Shown here piece after piece: positions 11,711-24,424 of a stretch of 64,000 nt of DNA. The position numbers and the translations under genes were made by a program. The notes beneath the pieces were generated by a model that worked only from the letters and a program-made list of their open reading frames with translations, was not told the DNA's origin and did not search any database. Numbering within the stretch: the stretch's first letter is position 1; each line of letters begins with the position of its first letter. Origin of the DNA: Mangifera indica (lineage: Eukaryota; Streptophyta; Magnoliopsida; Sapindales; Anacardiaceae); assembly GCF_011075055.1 (NCBI RefSeq), contig NC_058152.1, forward strand, positions 4,960,001 to 5,024,000, read 5' to 3'.

Positions 11711-14700
11711 GTTTATTTTTATCATATCTCATCACTTACCAGTTACCCACATCACAAATATATATTTTTTTATACACAGCCTACCTTAATGTTTTATAAA
11801 ACATTAAAATACTAGAATATTTTCCACATTTTTATTAATATGATTTTTAAAGGAGCATACTTAATTGTCCCTATTATGCACTACGAAGTCAACCTAAACA
11901 CAATCATTAGTTGACTTTTTAAAACTTCAAAAACTCAAATACCATAATCAAGCGAGCAATGACTTAATGATTTAAATCTATTGATTATTCTTTTATGATT
12001 ATCAAAGAAAAACTTGGATATCTCTATCTAAAAAAGCTATCTTTTGAAAAGAGATGCCACTTATTTGAGCACGTTACATGATTAATATTTAAAACTTTGT
12101 GGAATTAAAAACAATTCATAAATTAGGGAAATATTAACTTATATTATTCAAAATAGCAAGTGTACAAAATATGTCTAAACAACTAACAAAAACATAAACT
12201 GTGTGTATATAATATAATACTCAAAGTCATAAACCATAACATAAATGAACATAAAATACATAATCAATAAAAATCCCCTCATGCACGTCCTCTAATGAGC
12301 ATACTCTACATAACCACTTTCATTACTCATTACATGCAAAACATTGAAGGTTAAAAATGATTAATAATCACTCAATAACTAGGAGTCACTTTTTTTTACT
12401 CTTAATTCTTTTCTATACTTTACAAGTCACAATTTATAATACATAAACTTCATCATCTAGGGTACACTTATGGACCCAAACTTTGATAACATAGAATGCA
12501 ATGCATGATAACACGTGATTAGAAAAATTTGGTGAAAGTATTTCATTAAACATTTTTTTCTAAGAACTTGACTTGGCTATGAAGATCGGACTAAGTTGAG
12601 GTAATATAACACCCCTCTATAGATATATATCCTTACTCAGAATATGACTCAAAGAGACGTGTATGACATGACCTCTTAATTTTTAAACATAGAATTTAAT
12701 ACATGATAATAAATATCCAAGTATACAAAAAGATGAAACTCAATGTTAATTGAAAATGCCTCATTTATTAAACTTCATAAATGAAAGATGTGTTTAAAAA
12801 CTCAATTTAAATAGTTATTGTGCATAAACAATTATAAAACTATAACTATTTGTCAAAATACATAAATATAAAGAAATCTAAAAATGACTATTATGCCTCT
12901 TGCCCTCATGCAACTGCTAGCTAAACCGCTAGCTCCTTTGCTTGCCCCGTTACTCATCTCTATCTACAAAACAATAAAAAGGAATTAGTGTGAAAATATT
13001 CAGTAAGTTGGTGACCTCTCAACACCCTAAATAATATATAAAGCTAATAAACATGAAGTTCCATTTGTGAATCTAGATGTAGTCACAACTCGACACCTTC
13101 ATGCCCTAACATAGGTCATCTATAAAGGTTACCATGGTTTAAGCTGAAATCGGCATGTTTGATGCCCTAGTGAAAACATAAGACACCTTGGATATCACTA
13201 TCTATTGTGTCTTGCGCACATGTCATAGGGCTTATTAGGCTAGCTAATTGGCACATCTTGGTCACATGGGAAAATTTGGTTGTAACCCCTCATTTACCAT
13301 ATATGATAGTCACGAAACTGTTATCTAACCATCGTAGCAAGAACCTTACCAAGGGTACGTATGTGATGCATCTCGTTGACCATATGAATAAATATCTTAA
13401 AGTCATAATCTTTTACCATGCACACCTAAGTTGAACTAAACTAAATGGCTATGCACCTTGGCGCTGAGTGCATGATGCATCTCATGTGTATCCAACCCTA
13501 GTACTTTCATGTATGTAGTCATTTTTGCACATAACTAGTGATTATCTATATGCGTACCACTTTTATTAATTTTTTTGTTTTTGATCCAGATCTAACTCAG
13601 TTGGGATCATGTGTCATTTTTCACATAGTTGGGCACTTCTTTTATCTTTTACTACCTTGTTTTCTTGCTAAGGTCTCTTATTCTTTTCGTTTTTTCTTCT
13701 TTCCCTTTATTGTGCATAGTTTCCACACAGGTATGTGCCTAAGGTGCACCCTCTGTTCCTTTATTTAAGCATGACATTCACTTTTAAAAAGTCACATATA
13801 GTCATGTGTCTCATACCACATGACCGTGTATACCCTTCCTTAGAACGAATGTGCAAAAATTACAGAGTTTCTTATTTTGCACTAAGGACACTAAGGCATG
13901 TATAAGGTTATACATGGGCATGTGTCATGATCTAGAATCACAACGTACCATTTTCTACACTATTTTGGTGATCCAATAGGTGTACGAGCATGCAAATAAG
14001 TTTCGAAGCACCTTAGATTAACTTTTCACATTTGTAAACACATAAACACAATCAAACATTAATCCCTAATCATCAACATCATCTATCCCTTATGTGTAAT
14101 CTCAATTTCTGTGTTGCATAGTTCACAAATTGTTCAACCATGTTTCTAGACAATTACAAACATTTATCTTCCAATCAATAACTCATATACAAACATACAA
14201 TTTTAATTCATATGATTATCACCATTAAGATACAACTTTACTTAGAATGCTTACAAGATTCATGGTTTCAACTTAACATAAGTTGGACACAACATTAACA
14301 CATAACATCCATCAAAACTCTATTAAAACCATCAAAGAACTGTCATTCAATATCATAGCACACATATCTCTCTTAATGAATTCCTTAATAACAAAGAAGA
14401 GGACCAACTTACTTATCTTCTAGCGTACAAGTGAATTCTTTGCGTGGTTGTTGGTTTTTTGGCAATCCAAGCTCCTCTTCGACGATAAAAAATCTCTCAT
14501 TTCTTTTTGGGTGTGCAGCTAGAGGTGTAAAATAATAAGGAAAAATTAGATTAAATGCACTTTTATTTTTACCCCCTATACGTAACACACGGGCATATAG
14601 TCATTATACACGAGTGTGTGTCATGTCGTGCAACTATGGAATTCATCTAATTTTGTTGTGATCATGATCTTATCTGAAATTCAAATCTTGTTGACAATGC

Positions 14701-15089
14701 ACGACCATGTGTGCCCCCTCCTTCCACACAGGTGTGCATCCTTTAAAAAGCATTTATTAACTCAACAAAACGAAGAAAAAGACTAGAATGCTTTTGGGCT
14801 TACTTGTGGGTGTTATAAGTAAGGATTTGACACTCTAATCATGTAAGTCTCATAAACTATTGCAATCACACAATATAACTGGACTTGTCCTAACACCTCT
14901 ATTGTGGGTGCAAATAATATGAATATCATAATATCTCTTTGTGCATGTATATGGTGAACTACGCAACACCTCTCTATGGATGTGTTTTACTATAGTTGTA
15001 AACAATCTCACATGCATCCCTTTGTAATAACCTTTTTAGAAAATATATTCTTATAAACTTAATGAGGAAACATGCTCTCATGGGTGACA
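11711..15089. other. Intergenic, no gene recognised
   Basis: AT-rich sequence with only short open frames that have no recognisable motifs. Parts of 12550-15000, with recurring AACACC(C)CTCTAT phrases and many CATGTGTCAT-like words, look like untranslated or LTR sequence of an old retrotransposon. No polymerase motifs or paired LTR ends were found, so it is left unassigned. Confidence 0.4.
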
Positions 15090-15183
15090 TTTCTCACATA
15101 TATACTATGGGAACACTAGGTTCACATGTGTACTATAAGGACACTTGGTCCCTCATTTATACAATGGAAACACTAAGTCCGCA
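15090..15183. repeat. Short minisatellite, about 3 x 31 bp
   Basis: Three successive degenerate copies of a unit reading roughly TCACATGTATACTATGG-AACACTAGGTCC. They lie in an open frame, but nothing suggests a protein. Confidence 0.5.
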
Positions 15184-15810
15184 TGACTCAACTGTAATAC
15201 ACGTAAGTACATTCCAAGTGTATTATAGTCATTTTTCATTAATTAAGTTTACTAAAATTTTATTACGTGTTGTTGAATAGCCATTCACTAAGAATAAACA
15301 TATGCTCTATGTTTGAGAATCATTCAAAAGGAATGAATGATTGCTTAAAGATAAGAAGGTAATTTTGATGGTTAGAATGTTTGCTCTAGTAAGAGGAAGA
15401 CAATTTTAGGCAAACAAATAACAATGATGGTTTAACTAAAATTATAAAATTAATGTTAACCCTTATTAAGAAAATTCCTAATGAAGTTTACTGACATGGT
15501 TGTCACCAACTTATATAATGTGGTATGTTGCAGTCTTCAACTCAATGTGTTGGTAGTGGTTGGATTTATAGACAAATGAAGATTTGTTTATTTCTTTGGA
15601 GAGAAAATGTGAGATGTTAGTAGGTTTAAGTAAACATATAATGTAATCCATTGATAATCTATGTCATGACTTGTCTATAGAGGTTATATGTCTAGGTAAG
15701 AAATTGCACAAACTAGTCCCACTTCCAACCTTTGATTATATCATGGTATGGTGTGCTTGACAATAATGAAATTTTGTGGATTACATTTATGCTTGACAAT
15801 AATGAAACAA

Positions 15811-15813
<3 letters not shown>

Positions 15814-15835
<22 letters not shown>
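15814..15835. repeat. Poly(T) tract of 22
   Basis: An uninterrupted run of T followed by GTGTGTG. It could be the tail of an old retroposed sequence on the minus strand, but no body is recognised. Confidence 0.6.
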
Positions 15836-15843
<8 letters not shown>

Positions 15844-15859
15844 TTCTATAGATGTTTAT

Positions 15860-16640
15860 GAGAGGCTCATTCAACGATAGGGGTTAATTTGAACTGAGTT
15901 GACTAAATCTTGATTGTCAACTCAATTCAAACAAGCTTAAAACAGGTTTGGTTTTAAAAAGTTTGAGCTCAAACTTGAGCCTAGGGATTTGACTATTCAC
16001 TAGAGTTTGAAGAGTGTTCACTTAGTCCATCTCGCAAGCGTAAAAGACTTTGATTTGAATTTATTAGAATGATATCATTTAACAATACGCATCAAAATAA
16101 TGTTATTTTGATCTATATTGACTTAGCTACAGTTAATGGCAAACTCGAGATTTTGTTAAGAGGGGGTCTTCACGTAATGGTAAATACCAACTGAATCAAG
16201 TTCGAACACCTTTTAACTTGAGTTTGATTAAAATAAAAAATATTTTGACTCAAGTTCATTGAGCTAATATTAATGATAACTCAAGTTTGGTTCGACTGAA
16301 AAATGATACAATTCGAGTTCCTTTGAATTCATGTCTCAAGTCGGTAAATTGAATTCATGGCCATTAGTAAAATAACTTCATTTTACCTAAATAATAGGCA
16401 AAACCGCTAATTCAAGTAATGAATTTGAGCTAAACCGAATCACAAATTCGAACTATCAATTTGAGCTAAACGTAGCCACAAATATGAACCATTGATTTGA
16501 GTTATGAATTTAAGTCAAATTAAGTCAAACACCTTCTAGTTTAAGTTTAGTTTAGTTTCAAAAACAAATTGTTTAAACCGAATTGAGCCAACTTTCAAAA
16601 TCAAACTAACTCAATTCAAATCAACCCTATCTTCATGACT
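15860..16640. repeat. Degenerate AT-rich repeat with GAATTTGAGCTAAAC-type words
   Basis: Repeated short phrases such as AATTTGAGCTAAAC and TTCGAACTATCAATTTGAG, in both orientations, resemble 10360-10735 and 43250-43690. It is probably a decayed non-autonomous transposon family. No target duplications were identified. Confidence 0.35.
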
Positions 16641-18386
16641 TTGCCATTGTTTTACTAATTAACTAGTGAAAACTTAAAAAAAAAAAAAATCACCAAACAT
16701 TGAGTAAAGGAAATAATATAAAAGAAAACAATACAATAACATATGTATTTTTTTTATGTGTGAAACATCTTCAATATAAATAGAGCAAAAAAAATAATAA
16801 ATCAAGAGAATCTATATGATCAACTTAGATATAATATAATCAAAAATGTTTACATCAGTCACAATTTACCAAAAAAATATTTCATAGAAATTTAGAGTTT
16901 AATCACAATTCTAATACAAATTAAATGTGTAGATTCATAAAAAGATTGATTAAATTTATCTAGTAAGTAGTCGATTTTCAAGTTTTATAACTTCATATAT
17001 AATCATTAAATCAAAACTTGATGATACAAATTAAATATCCACCTGTTTCAATGTATACTGATAAATAAATCATATTAGAATAATATATTTAAGCATTACA
17101 CCATTTTTTGAAAGACTAAAACCCTATCTTTGGAAACAAAATCGTAATGTATGATTGTTGAAATCAAGTTGAAGATTTGGAGAAGAAAATCCAGTTTCTA
17201 AAATTAATTTTCTTTATTTCAATTGATATGAGCTTTGGGTTTTTAATGCAATATTTGGATGACAACTAGTTCAATTCCACACTAAGTTTAGAGTTTTATT
17301 TTGCACCAAATATACTTATTAATTTTAATTTCAGACCCATTTGAAGGTGGGTCTAATAACATATCTTTAAATTTTTACCCAAACTTGTTTACAATTAAAA
17401 ATGGATATCGTTTATCATCAATTTTCTGATATTTGAGGGTGGGTCTAAACAATTAATCTTCTAACTTTATTTAATTTGAAGGTGGAATTGGGTCTACCTT
17501 TAAAAGGCCTAGGTTCACCCCAAACTACAGTATAAAACAAAGTCCATCTAAGCTTAACTTAATACGGTCGTTAAACTCAAGTTTGTCTTCCTTTAAGCCA
17601 AATCAACTTGAAACCACCTTTATTCAAGAAACCCTTAATTCTTTTGATTGCTAGCCACACAAACTATTAGCATTGTTTGGCATCTGAGTAAATTTTTCCT
17701 TGTGATGTTCTGAATGTGCTCTTTTAATAGATGTGGTTATCTATTGATTCCTCCATTATCATGTTAAAATAAAACATCAAACCTCTATTATGAGTTTGAA
17801 GACGAGTGAAATAGGTGAAAAAAAAGAAGAAAGAAAAAAAGAGAAAAATAAAGAAAATAAAATAAAATAATAATTAAATTATTAAATTATCATTAATATT
17901 TACCATTAATTTTGACTATTTAATAATTTTAATAAAACTAAAAAGAAATTAAAATAATTGATATTTGTATTAAGTAGAGTTCTATAATTTTACTAAAAGG
18001 AGAACATTAGTAATTTGTAGTGATACCAAATGGATTATAATATCAAAATTGATGAATTAAAGAACAACGTTTTGGTGGAAAATAGCGGTGTGACAAGGGA
18101 AAAATAATGAATCTTAATTTAAAGTAGGAAGGTATATCCCCCCATCTTCCTAATCGAGTGCCTTTTTGCATATTCCATTGCCATCTTCCACCCCAACGGA
18201 AATATGGATGGTAATGGAGCAAGACCAAAACAATACCATACGCCCAATATATTTGTATCAATATCACAACCAACTTCTTGTTCTTGATTTTTAATTACAT
18301 GAAACATGTGTTTTTGTCTTAGAAACATTTTAATTTAATAGGGACTAATAAATAACAAATTACCTAATATTTTCAGTACTTATTAC
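16641..18386. other. Intergenic, nothing recognised
   Basis: AT-rich sequence with homopurine stretches near 17820-17870. No coding, RNA or repeat structure that can be supported. Confidence 0.5.
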
Positions 18387-19214
18387 TGTTATGATAGTGT
18401 ATTTTGTTACATCTTTTTATCGAGTGAACTGTTGACTATTGTATTATTTTCTTTACATTTCTTCAGACTGTTTGTTAAGATTTTTATCATGTATTTTTCT
18501 AATTTATATGAGTAGTACTATATGCATAATTTTGTATATAAATAATGACATATCACCATGTGCAATATGCAACTTTTACAATACCAAACCTTTCATATTC
18601 AATCATTAGATTATGTCAGTTTATGCATAATCCAACCGACTGAAAGCAAGTGCAACTAAGAAGCAGCAAGCCATTGCTTAATCCTCCACTGAAAGCAAGT
18701 GCAAAACAATTGCGAATGCTACAACTAAAATTCTATGGTTAAAATCGTTATTTGGTGAATTGGGAATTAACCACCAACAATCACCAATTTTATGGTGGAT
18801 AATCTTGGTACAGTATACTTGACAACCAACCCAATTTTTCATGTTAGAATGAAAGATGTTGAGGTCGACTACCACTTTGTTTGAGAGCAAGTTACTTACA
18901 GGTTCAGTTTATTTCACATGATGATCAAATTGGCGACATTTTTACAAAGGTTTTGGGCACTAAGTTGTCCATCAAATTTCAAGACAAGCTATAGTTAATT
19001 TGTTCACACCGTTAACTTGAGGAGGGGGGTTGTTATGGTAGACAGTATTTTGTTACATCTTCTCATCAAGTTAACTAGTTACTGTTGTATTGTTAGCTTT
19101 GTATATATTTAGGTTGTTTGTTCAGATTTGTTTCATGTTAATTCATATAGGTTGTACTATAAATATTTCAAGTTAATGAATTCAATCTGTGGAGTTACAA
19201 GCCCTTACAATCAC
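18387..19214 (+). mobile_element. Truncated Ty1/copia LTR retrotransposon
   Basis: Two diverged LTR-like copies start TGTTATGATAG (18387) and TGTTATGGTAG (19032) and share GTATTTTGTTACATCTT...TTTGTTAAGAT-like text. The right one is preceded by a purine tract, GAGGAGGGGGG (19019-19030), as expected for the polypurine primer before a 3' LTR. The interior of about 450 bp is only the end of pol. Gag, integrase and most of reverse transcriptase are missing. LTR 3' ends are approximate. Confidence 0.8.
18600..18995 (+). pseudogene. Copia polyprotein remnant (end of RT / RNase H)
   Basis: Read with frame changes, the sequence gives CQFMHNPT, then KKQQAIA-SSTES, then [25 protein letters not shown] and finally DDQIGDIFTKVLGTKLS. 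These match in order the conserved RNase H end of Ty1/copia polyproteins. There are at least two frameshifts and several in-frame stops, so it is inactive. Confidence 0.85.
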
Positions 19215-20729
19215 ATGTTTTATTTTCTTTGAAAAGAAATTGATATTTCCCTTTTGTTTATATTTTTTTGTGGCTCTTAAGATAAATTTTGAATATTTTA
19301 AAATGAGATAAAACATTGGAGAATTTTTAATAACCCTTCAAATTTTAATATCATTTTAAGCAAATACAATGTTTTAGTTTTTAGCACAATCCACCCTCGT
19401 TTTTTAATCTCCCTTCAATTTGTTTCCATAAATCATTTGATAGAAAAGAAATTGAAATCTTTATTCTATATTTGCATTGTCTAGTGATGGATGTGGCTTG
19501 GAAAAGAGTTGTGAGTCATAGGCTCTTGCCATGTAATTACATCACAAAGAGCCGATATAACTTAGACAAGTAGGACGTCATGAGTACTTTACCAATTTAT
19601 GAAAGAATTTTTGTTATTTTAGTATTTTTTTAATTTTATTTAATGAGTGATTTATTGAGCTTTTGACTCTCTTACTGTGTGGAGAAATTCAAATTTATTT
19701 TAATGGAAAAAGTTTGACCCGCTATATTTATAAATTAGGGCAAATAAGAGTCAAGCATATACATATAAATAATACACAAAAGTTAAAAGAGAAAAGAAGA
19801 GAGAAAAGGAGAAAAATGTTGCTTTGTTTTTTCGATGCTTGTTTATAGTAGATTTTTGTTTTCTCTTAATTTCACCATTGGATCATTCTAATTTTTGAAC
19901 TACGAGTAGAAGTCACATTGTTCTTTATTATAAACAGTAGAGATCATCAATAGATAGTTGTGTTGAAATGTGACTGATTGTTTAGTATAATTTTATTTAG
20001 ATGACTCTTAGAAAAACGTCTCTTTCTCTTTCATCTACTATTAATTACTCTCAAATTTTGATAGCATTTTAGGCACGTCTGGTGTTATATTTTGGACAAT
20101 GGAGATCTGTTTTTGGTGCTTGTAACATGAAATATAATCTTACGAGTTTGCTATGATATTTCTTATTTTTTTATAGTTGTGATATTTTTTGTTTTGTTTC
20201 TTTGAAAAGTTGTGTACTCATTTATAGACTGAAAACAATATATTATTATTTTGGATATAATGGATTAGATTGTTTGGACAAGACCTTATGGTTTTACTCT
20301 TCATATTAAAAAGATTTGTATGTTATATTATGATTTTTTTTCCTATTATATTTACTTATAATTGTTTGGTGTAATAAAATCATTTGGTTGATTGTTTGTT
20401 GCCACATACTTTAATCAAGTAGAGAAGAATTTGTTTAATTACTTTCTTCCCAACATGAGTTACATTTTCTCGATTAAGATTTTGATCTTACAACACTTTT
20501 TTATTTTATGTCATACTTTTCGTTAACAGAAATTATAACTTTTATAATTAATCATTAGAAACTATGTAAAATAACTTAATGTCCTAATAATTATATATCC
20601 AGTCTGATCTTTCTTCTTAATCCTCTTCTCCATTTTTTACTTTTCTTATTCTTTTCCACTTTTTATAGAATAATTAAAATATTTTTTAGGTTTTATAAAT
20701 AATAAAACTTTTCTCATTATTAATAAAAA
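19215..20729. other. Intergenic, nothing recognised
   Basis: AT-rich, T-rich sequence. A 61-codon open frame near 19663 has low-complexity Lys/Arg content and no recognisable motif. Confidence 0.5.
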
Positions 20730-20967
20730 GGGAAATTATAATAAATAGCCAAAATTAAGGGGGTTTAAGTGAAATTTTCCAAAACATTCAAATTTAGCAA
20801 AAACGCCCAACTTTTGTGAAATGACAAAACTGCCCCTCCATATAACACAGCAAATTTCCTTCCTTCCCACGGCAATCTTTGGGCATTTCACTGTGCAAAG
20901 ACAGTGGAAAATTCGAACCACGGTCGGCCAGATTTTTGGCGATTTTTGTGCTCTCCGACAACCGCAA

Positions 20968-22945
20968 ATGGCAAAGAAGGTTAGTATAACTTTCGTAATC
21001 TTGTTTGAATCAAGTTATTATTTATATTATTGAGATTTGAGTGAGATTTTGCGGTTTGAAACATTAGGGTTTCAATTTTGAACAATGCTTGAAATGTTTT
21101 GATTCTTGGTTGTTTTCGTTGAATTGGTTGAGGGGTTTTGTGTTATAGCCTATGTAGATTTAATTTGTGTTGAAATTGGAGGCCGAAACGACAAATTTTT
21201 GGCAGAAAAAGGCTTCCGAAATTATCGGCAGCCCGATCGTGAGAACAGTGTTTCCCACGGTCAAACGAATTCTCCCACGGTTAGAGTGGATTGATCGTGG
21301 GTTATGGGGGTTAATTAGCGTTTTCAAAACGTTAGGGAGTTGAGGGAGAGTCCTTAGTCCACAGCGAGCTTTTATGAAATTTGCCACGTGACAGTGGGTT
21401 GTTGCTGTGTATACCATGGGTTGGGGGGAAATTTGGTTTTTTGAAACTGCAGGGGCGCTAATAGATTAGAAAATTACTAAGGGACCAAGGGATAAATATT
21501 AGACTTGTTTGTAATAGGAATTTCTTTAGGGGGTAAATTGAAATTTTTCTTATATAGGGTTTCTCAACGTGTTGTTTTCGAATTTCATATCCGTTTTTCT
21601 GTTTTAGGGTTTTTCCATATGTAGTTTTCGAATTTGAGATTCGATTTTTTAAATTTTGTGCTTTTTTGACACATTTTAGGATATAATAACGTAATTTCAG
21701 TTTAATATTTCGATTTTTTCATTTATAAAATATATTGATTCGTATTTTTGAATTTCAGTTTCGTTTTTCCGAATTTTGCCTTTTTATGATATATTGATTC
21801 GTATTTTTCAGATTTTCGAATGATTTTTCGATTAATAACATTTTTACGTATTTCAACTGATAGAGTTCGAATTTCAATTTCGTTTTTTTGATTGCTGACA
21901 TTCTATGAGATTTCAATATATAGAATTCGAATTTTATTTTCGTTTTTTAAATTTTCACCGTTTTATGATATATCGACTCGTATTTTCCAGATTTTCGAAG
22001 GATTTTTCGATTGTTAGCATTCTAAGGTATTTCAATGTTTAGAATTTGAATTTATGTTCTGTTTTTTCAAATTTCACCGTTTTAGGATATGTCGACTCGT
22101 AATTTGAAGATTTTCTAACAATTTTTCGATTATTGACATTTTAAGGTATTTCAAAGTATAGAATTCGAATTTCAATTCCGTTTTTTTGAATTTCACCGTT
22201 TTAGGATATATCGACTCGTATTTTGAAGATTTTCGAACGATTTTTTATTATTGACATTTTAAGGTATTTCAAAGTATAGAATTCGAATTTCAGTTCTGTT
22301 TTTTCGATTTTCGTCCTTTCAGGATATATCGATTCATATTTTAATATTTTCGACTGATTTTTCCATTGTTAACATTCTATGATATTTCAATGTGTAGAAT
22401 TTGAATTTCATTTCCATTTTTTCAAATTTCACCGTTTTAGGATATATCCACTCGTACTTTCCAAATTTTCGAACGATTTTTTGATTGTTGACACTCTAGG
22501 GTATTTCAACGTTCAGAATTCGAATTTGTTTTTCTATTTTTCATCTTTATATGTGTTTTTCATTACTACATTTGTTTACATATTTGCTTTTTATGAATGT
22601 CTTACGAATTTTTAAAATTTTTGCAAGATATTTCTCACAAAAGAAAACGTATTGAAGGCGAGCTGCGAATCCTCGATGATTCCAGACACTTCCAAGCATG
22701 TGTGATATGTCATGCACAGTGCACCGCATTATCTAGGATTACTTCTACACTGACCCCGGATCAATTACGACTATTTGAGAGGACATATTTCGGGTATCTC
22801 CTTCGTTTACCCAAAACCAAATTCTCTAGGATATTGGTTCATGCATTTCTACTACAACAGCTACATCGGCCCTCTGCTAGAGACGAGTTTTAGTTTAGGG
22901 TTAGCGGGTTGATGTGAGATTTAGCCCCGTTTGAGTTTGCTCATT
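20968..22945 (+). pseudogene. DUF1985-type gene fragment inside the MULE derivative
   Basis: Exon 1 is 20968-20979 (MAKK, donor GTTAGT). The next exon starts near 22628 and encodes ISHKRKRIEGELR, STLTPDQLRLFERTYF and LVHAFLLQQLH. It closely parallels the intact exon at 60859-61587 of the large MULE. It breaks off soon after DEF, where a TAG replaces the Trp codon seen in the other copy. The acceptor also appears altered (GCAAG instead of ACAGG). The Ulp1 part is gone. Confidence 0.8.
21560..22530 (+). repeat. ~118-bp tandem repeats, forward arm
   Basis: About eight degenerate units contain GGATATATCGACTCGTATTT and TTTCGAATTTCAGTT-like words. Anchors at about 21969, 22087, 22204, 22321 and 22440 give a spacing of about 118. 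They sit in the presumed first intron of the DUF1985 fragment. Confidence 0.85.
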
Positions 22946-23089
22946 TTTTATTTATCATTTTTCATATGTTCTTATGTATATATTTATTGTATATGCGTAT
23001 GTGTACGATGTACTTTATCTGTCATTATATATGAATATGTATTTGATTTTATTTTATATGTGATTTAAGTGATGTTACTATCAAACATG

Positions 23090-23935
23090 AGTTGATATAT
23101 CCTAAAATGGTGAAATTCAAAAAAATGAAAATAAAATTCGAATTCTATACGTTGAAATACTCTAGAATGTTAACAATAGAAAAATCAGTTGAAAATCTGA
23201 AAATACGAAATTGATGTATCATGAAAGGAAGAAAATCGAAAAAACCGAACTAAAATTCGAATTATGTACTTTCAAATACCATAAAATGTCAATAATCAAA
23301 AATTCATTCAAAAATCTTCAAAATACAAGTCGATATATCCTAAAACGGTGAAATTCAAACAAACGAAATTGAAATTCGAATTTTATACGTTGAAATACCC
23401 TAGAATGTCAACAATCGAAAAATCATTCGAAAATCTGGAAAACACGAGTCGATATATCTTAAAATGGTGAAATTTGAAAAAACGAAAATGAAATTCGAAT
23501 TATATACGTTGAAATACCATAAAATGTCAATAATCAAAAAATCATTGAGAAATGATGAAATTCGAAAAAATGAAACTGAAATTCGAATTTTAAACGTTGA
23601 AATACCATAGAATATCAACAATTGAAAAATCGTTCGAAAATCTGAAAAATACAAATCGATATATCATAAAATGAAGAAATTTGAAAAAACGAAAATGAAA
23701 TTCAAATTTTATACATTGAAATGTCATAGAATGTGAATAATCGAAAAATCGTTAGAAAATCTGAAAAAAAGACTCGATTTATCCTAAAACGACGAAAATC
23801 GAAAAAACGAAATTGAAATTTGAACTCTATCAGTTGAAATACGTAAAAATGTCACTAATCAAAAAATCGTTCGAAAATCTGAAAAATATGAATCGATATA
23901 TCCTATAAACTAGAAAATCAAAATATTGAGCTGAA
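23090..23935 (-). repeat. ~118-bp tandem repeats, reverse arm
   Basis: This is the inverse complement of the unit seen at 21560-22530 (ATACGTTGAAATACC, CGAAAATCTGAAAA, GATATATCCTAAAA). Together with 24000-24210 it makes the element a large imperfect palindrome with a loop around 22560-23090. Confidence 0.85.
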
Positions 23936-24424
23936 ATTATATCATTACATCATAAAATGTGTCAAAAAGCACAAAAATCGAAAAAACAAATCTTAATTTC
24001 GAAAACTACATATTGAAAAACCCTAAAACAGAAAAAAACTGATATAAAATTTGAAAACTACACGCCGAGAAACTCTAGGTATGAAAAATATCAATTTACC
24101 CCTTAAAAAAATTTATCCTACAACAGGTCCAATATTTATCCCTTGCCCCTTCAGTAATTTTCTAATCTACTAGTGCCCTTGCAAATTCAAAAAAGTAACT
24201 TTTCCCCCAACTCAATATTTTTTTTCATGAATAGTCTTTTTCGAATCGAATTTGGTGAGTGAGGGGGTTTATATATATAAGGAGAAGTGTAATTTTGGTA
24301 TTTTAGAAAAAACTATGGGCATTTTTACTTAGGAATAGGGATTTGGGTATTTTTGCTTAAAAATAGTAAATTTGGGCAATTTTGCTTAATTGAAGGGTAT
24401 TTTGGCCATTTTTTATAATTTCCC

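Larger units (their letters stand above)
20730..24424. mobile_element. Internally deleted, palindromic derivative of the Ulp1-type MULE
   Basis: The ends are GGGAAATTATAATAAATAGCC and, on the other strand, GGGAAATTATAAAAAATGGCC. The left 0.6 kb has the same organisation as the right end of the large MULE at 52057-64000: TCCCACGG motifs, then ATGGCAAAGAAG with a GTTAGTAT donor. The right end, read in reverse, has the transposase-side type of promoter (TATATATAAACC and CTCACTC, then TCGATTCGAAAAAGACTATTCATG). The interior is two inverted arms of ~118-bp repeats around a DUF1985 exon fragment. Transposase and protease are missing. A clear 9-bp target duplication is not visible; only TAAAAA is shared by the flanks. 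Confidence 0.78.

Noticed and set aside
13207..13768. Two ~75-codon open frames in intergenic DNA
   Set aside because: No recognisable motif, low-complexity Phe-rich content in the second, no splice-supported extension.
12550..15060. Possible LTR or untranslated region of a gypsy-type retrotransposon
   Set aside because: The style is suggestive, but no paired LTRs, primer-binding site, polypurine tract or polymerase motifs could be shown.
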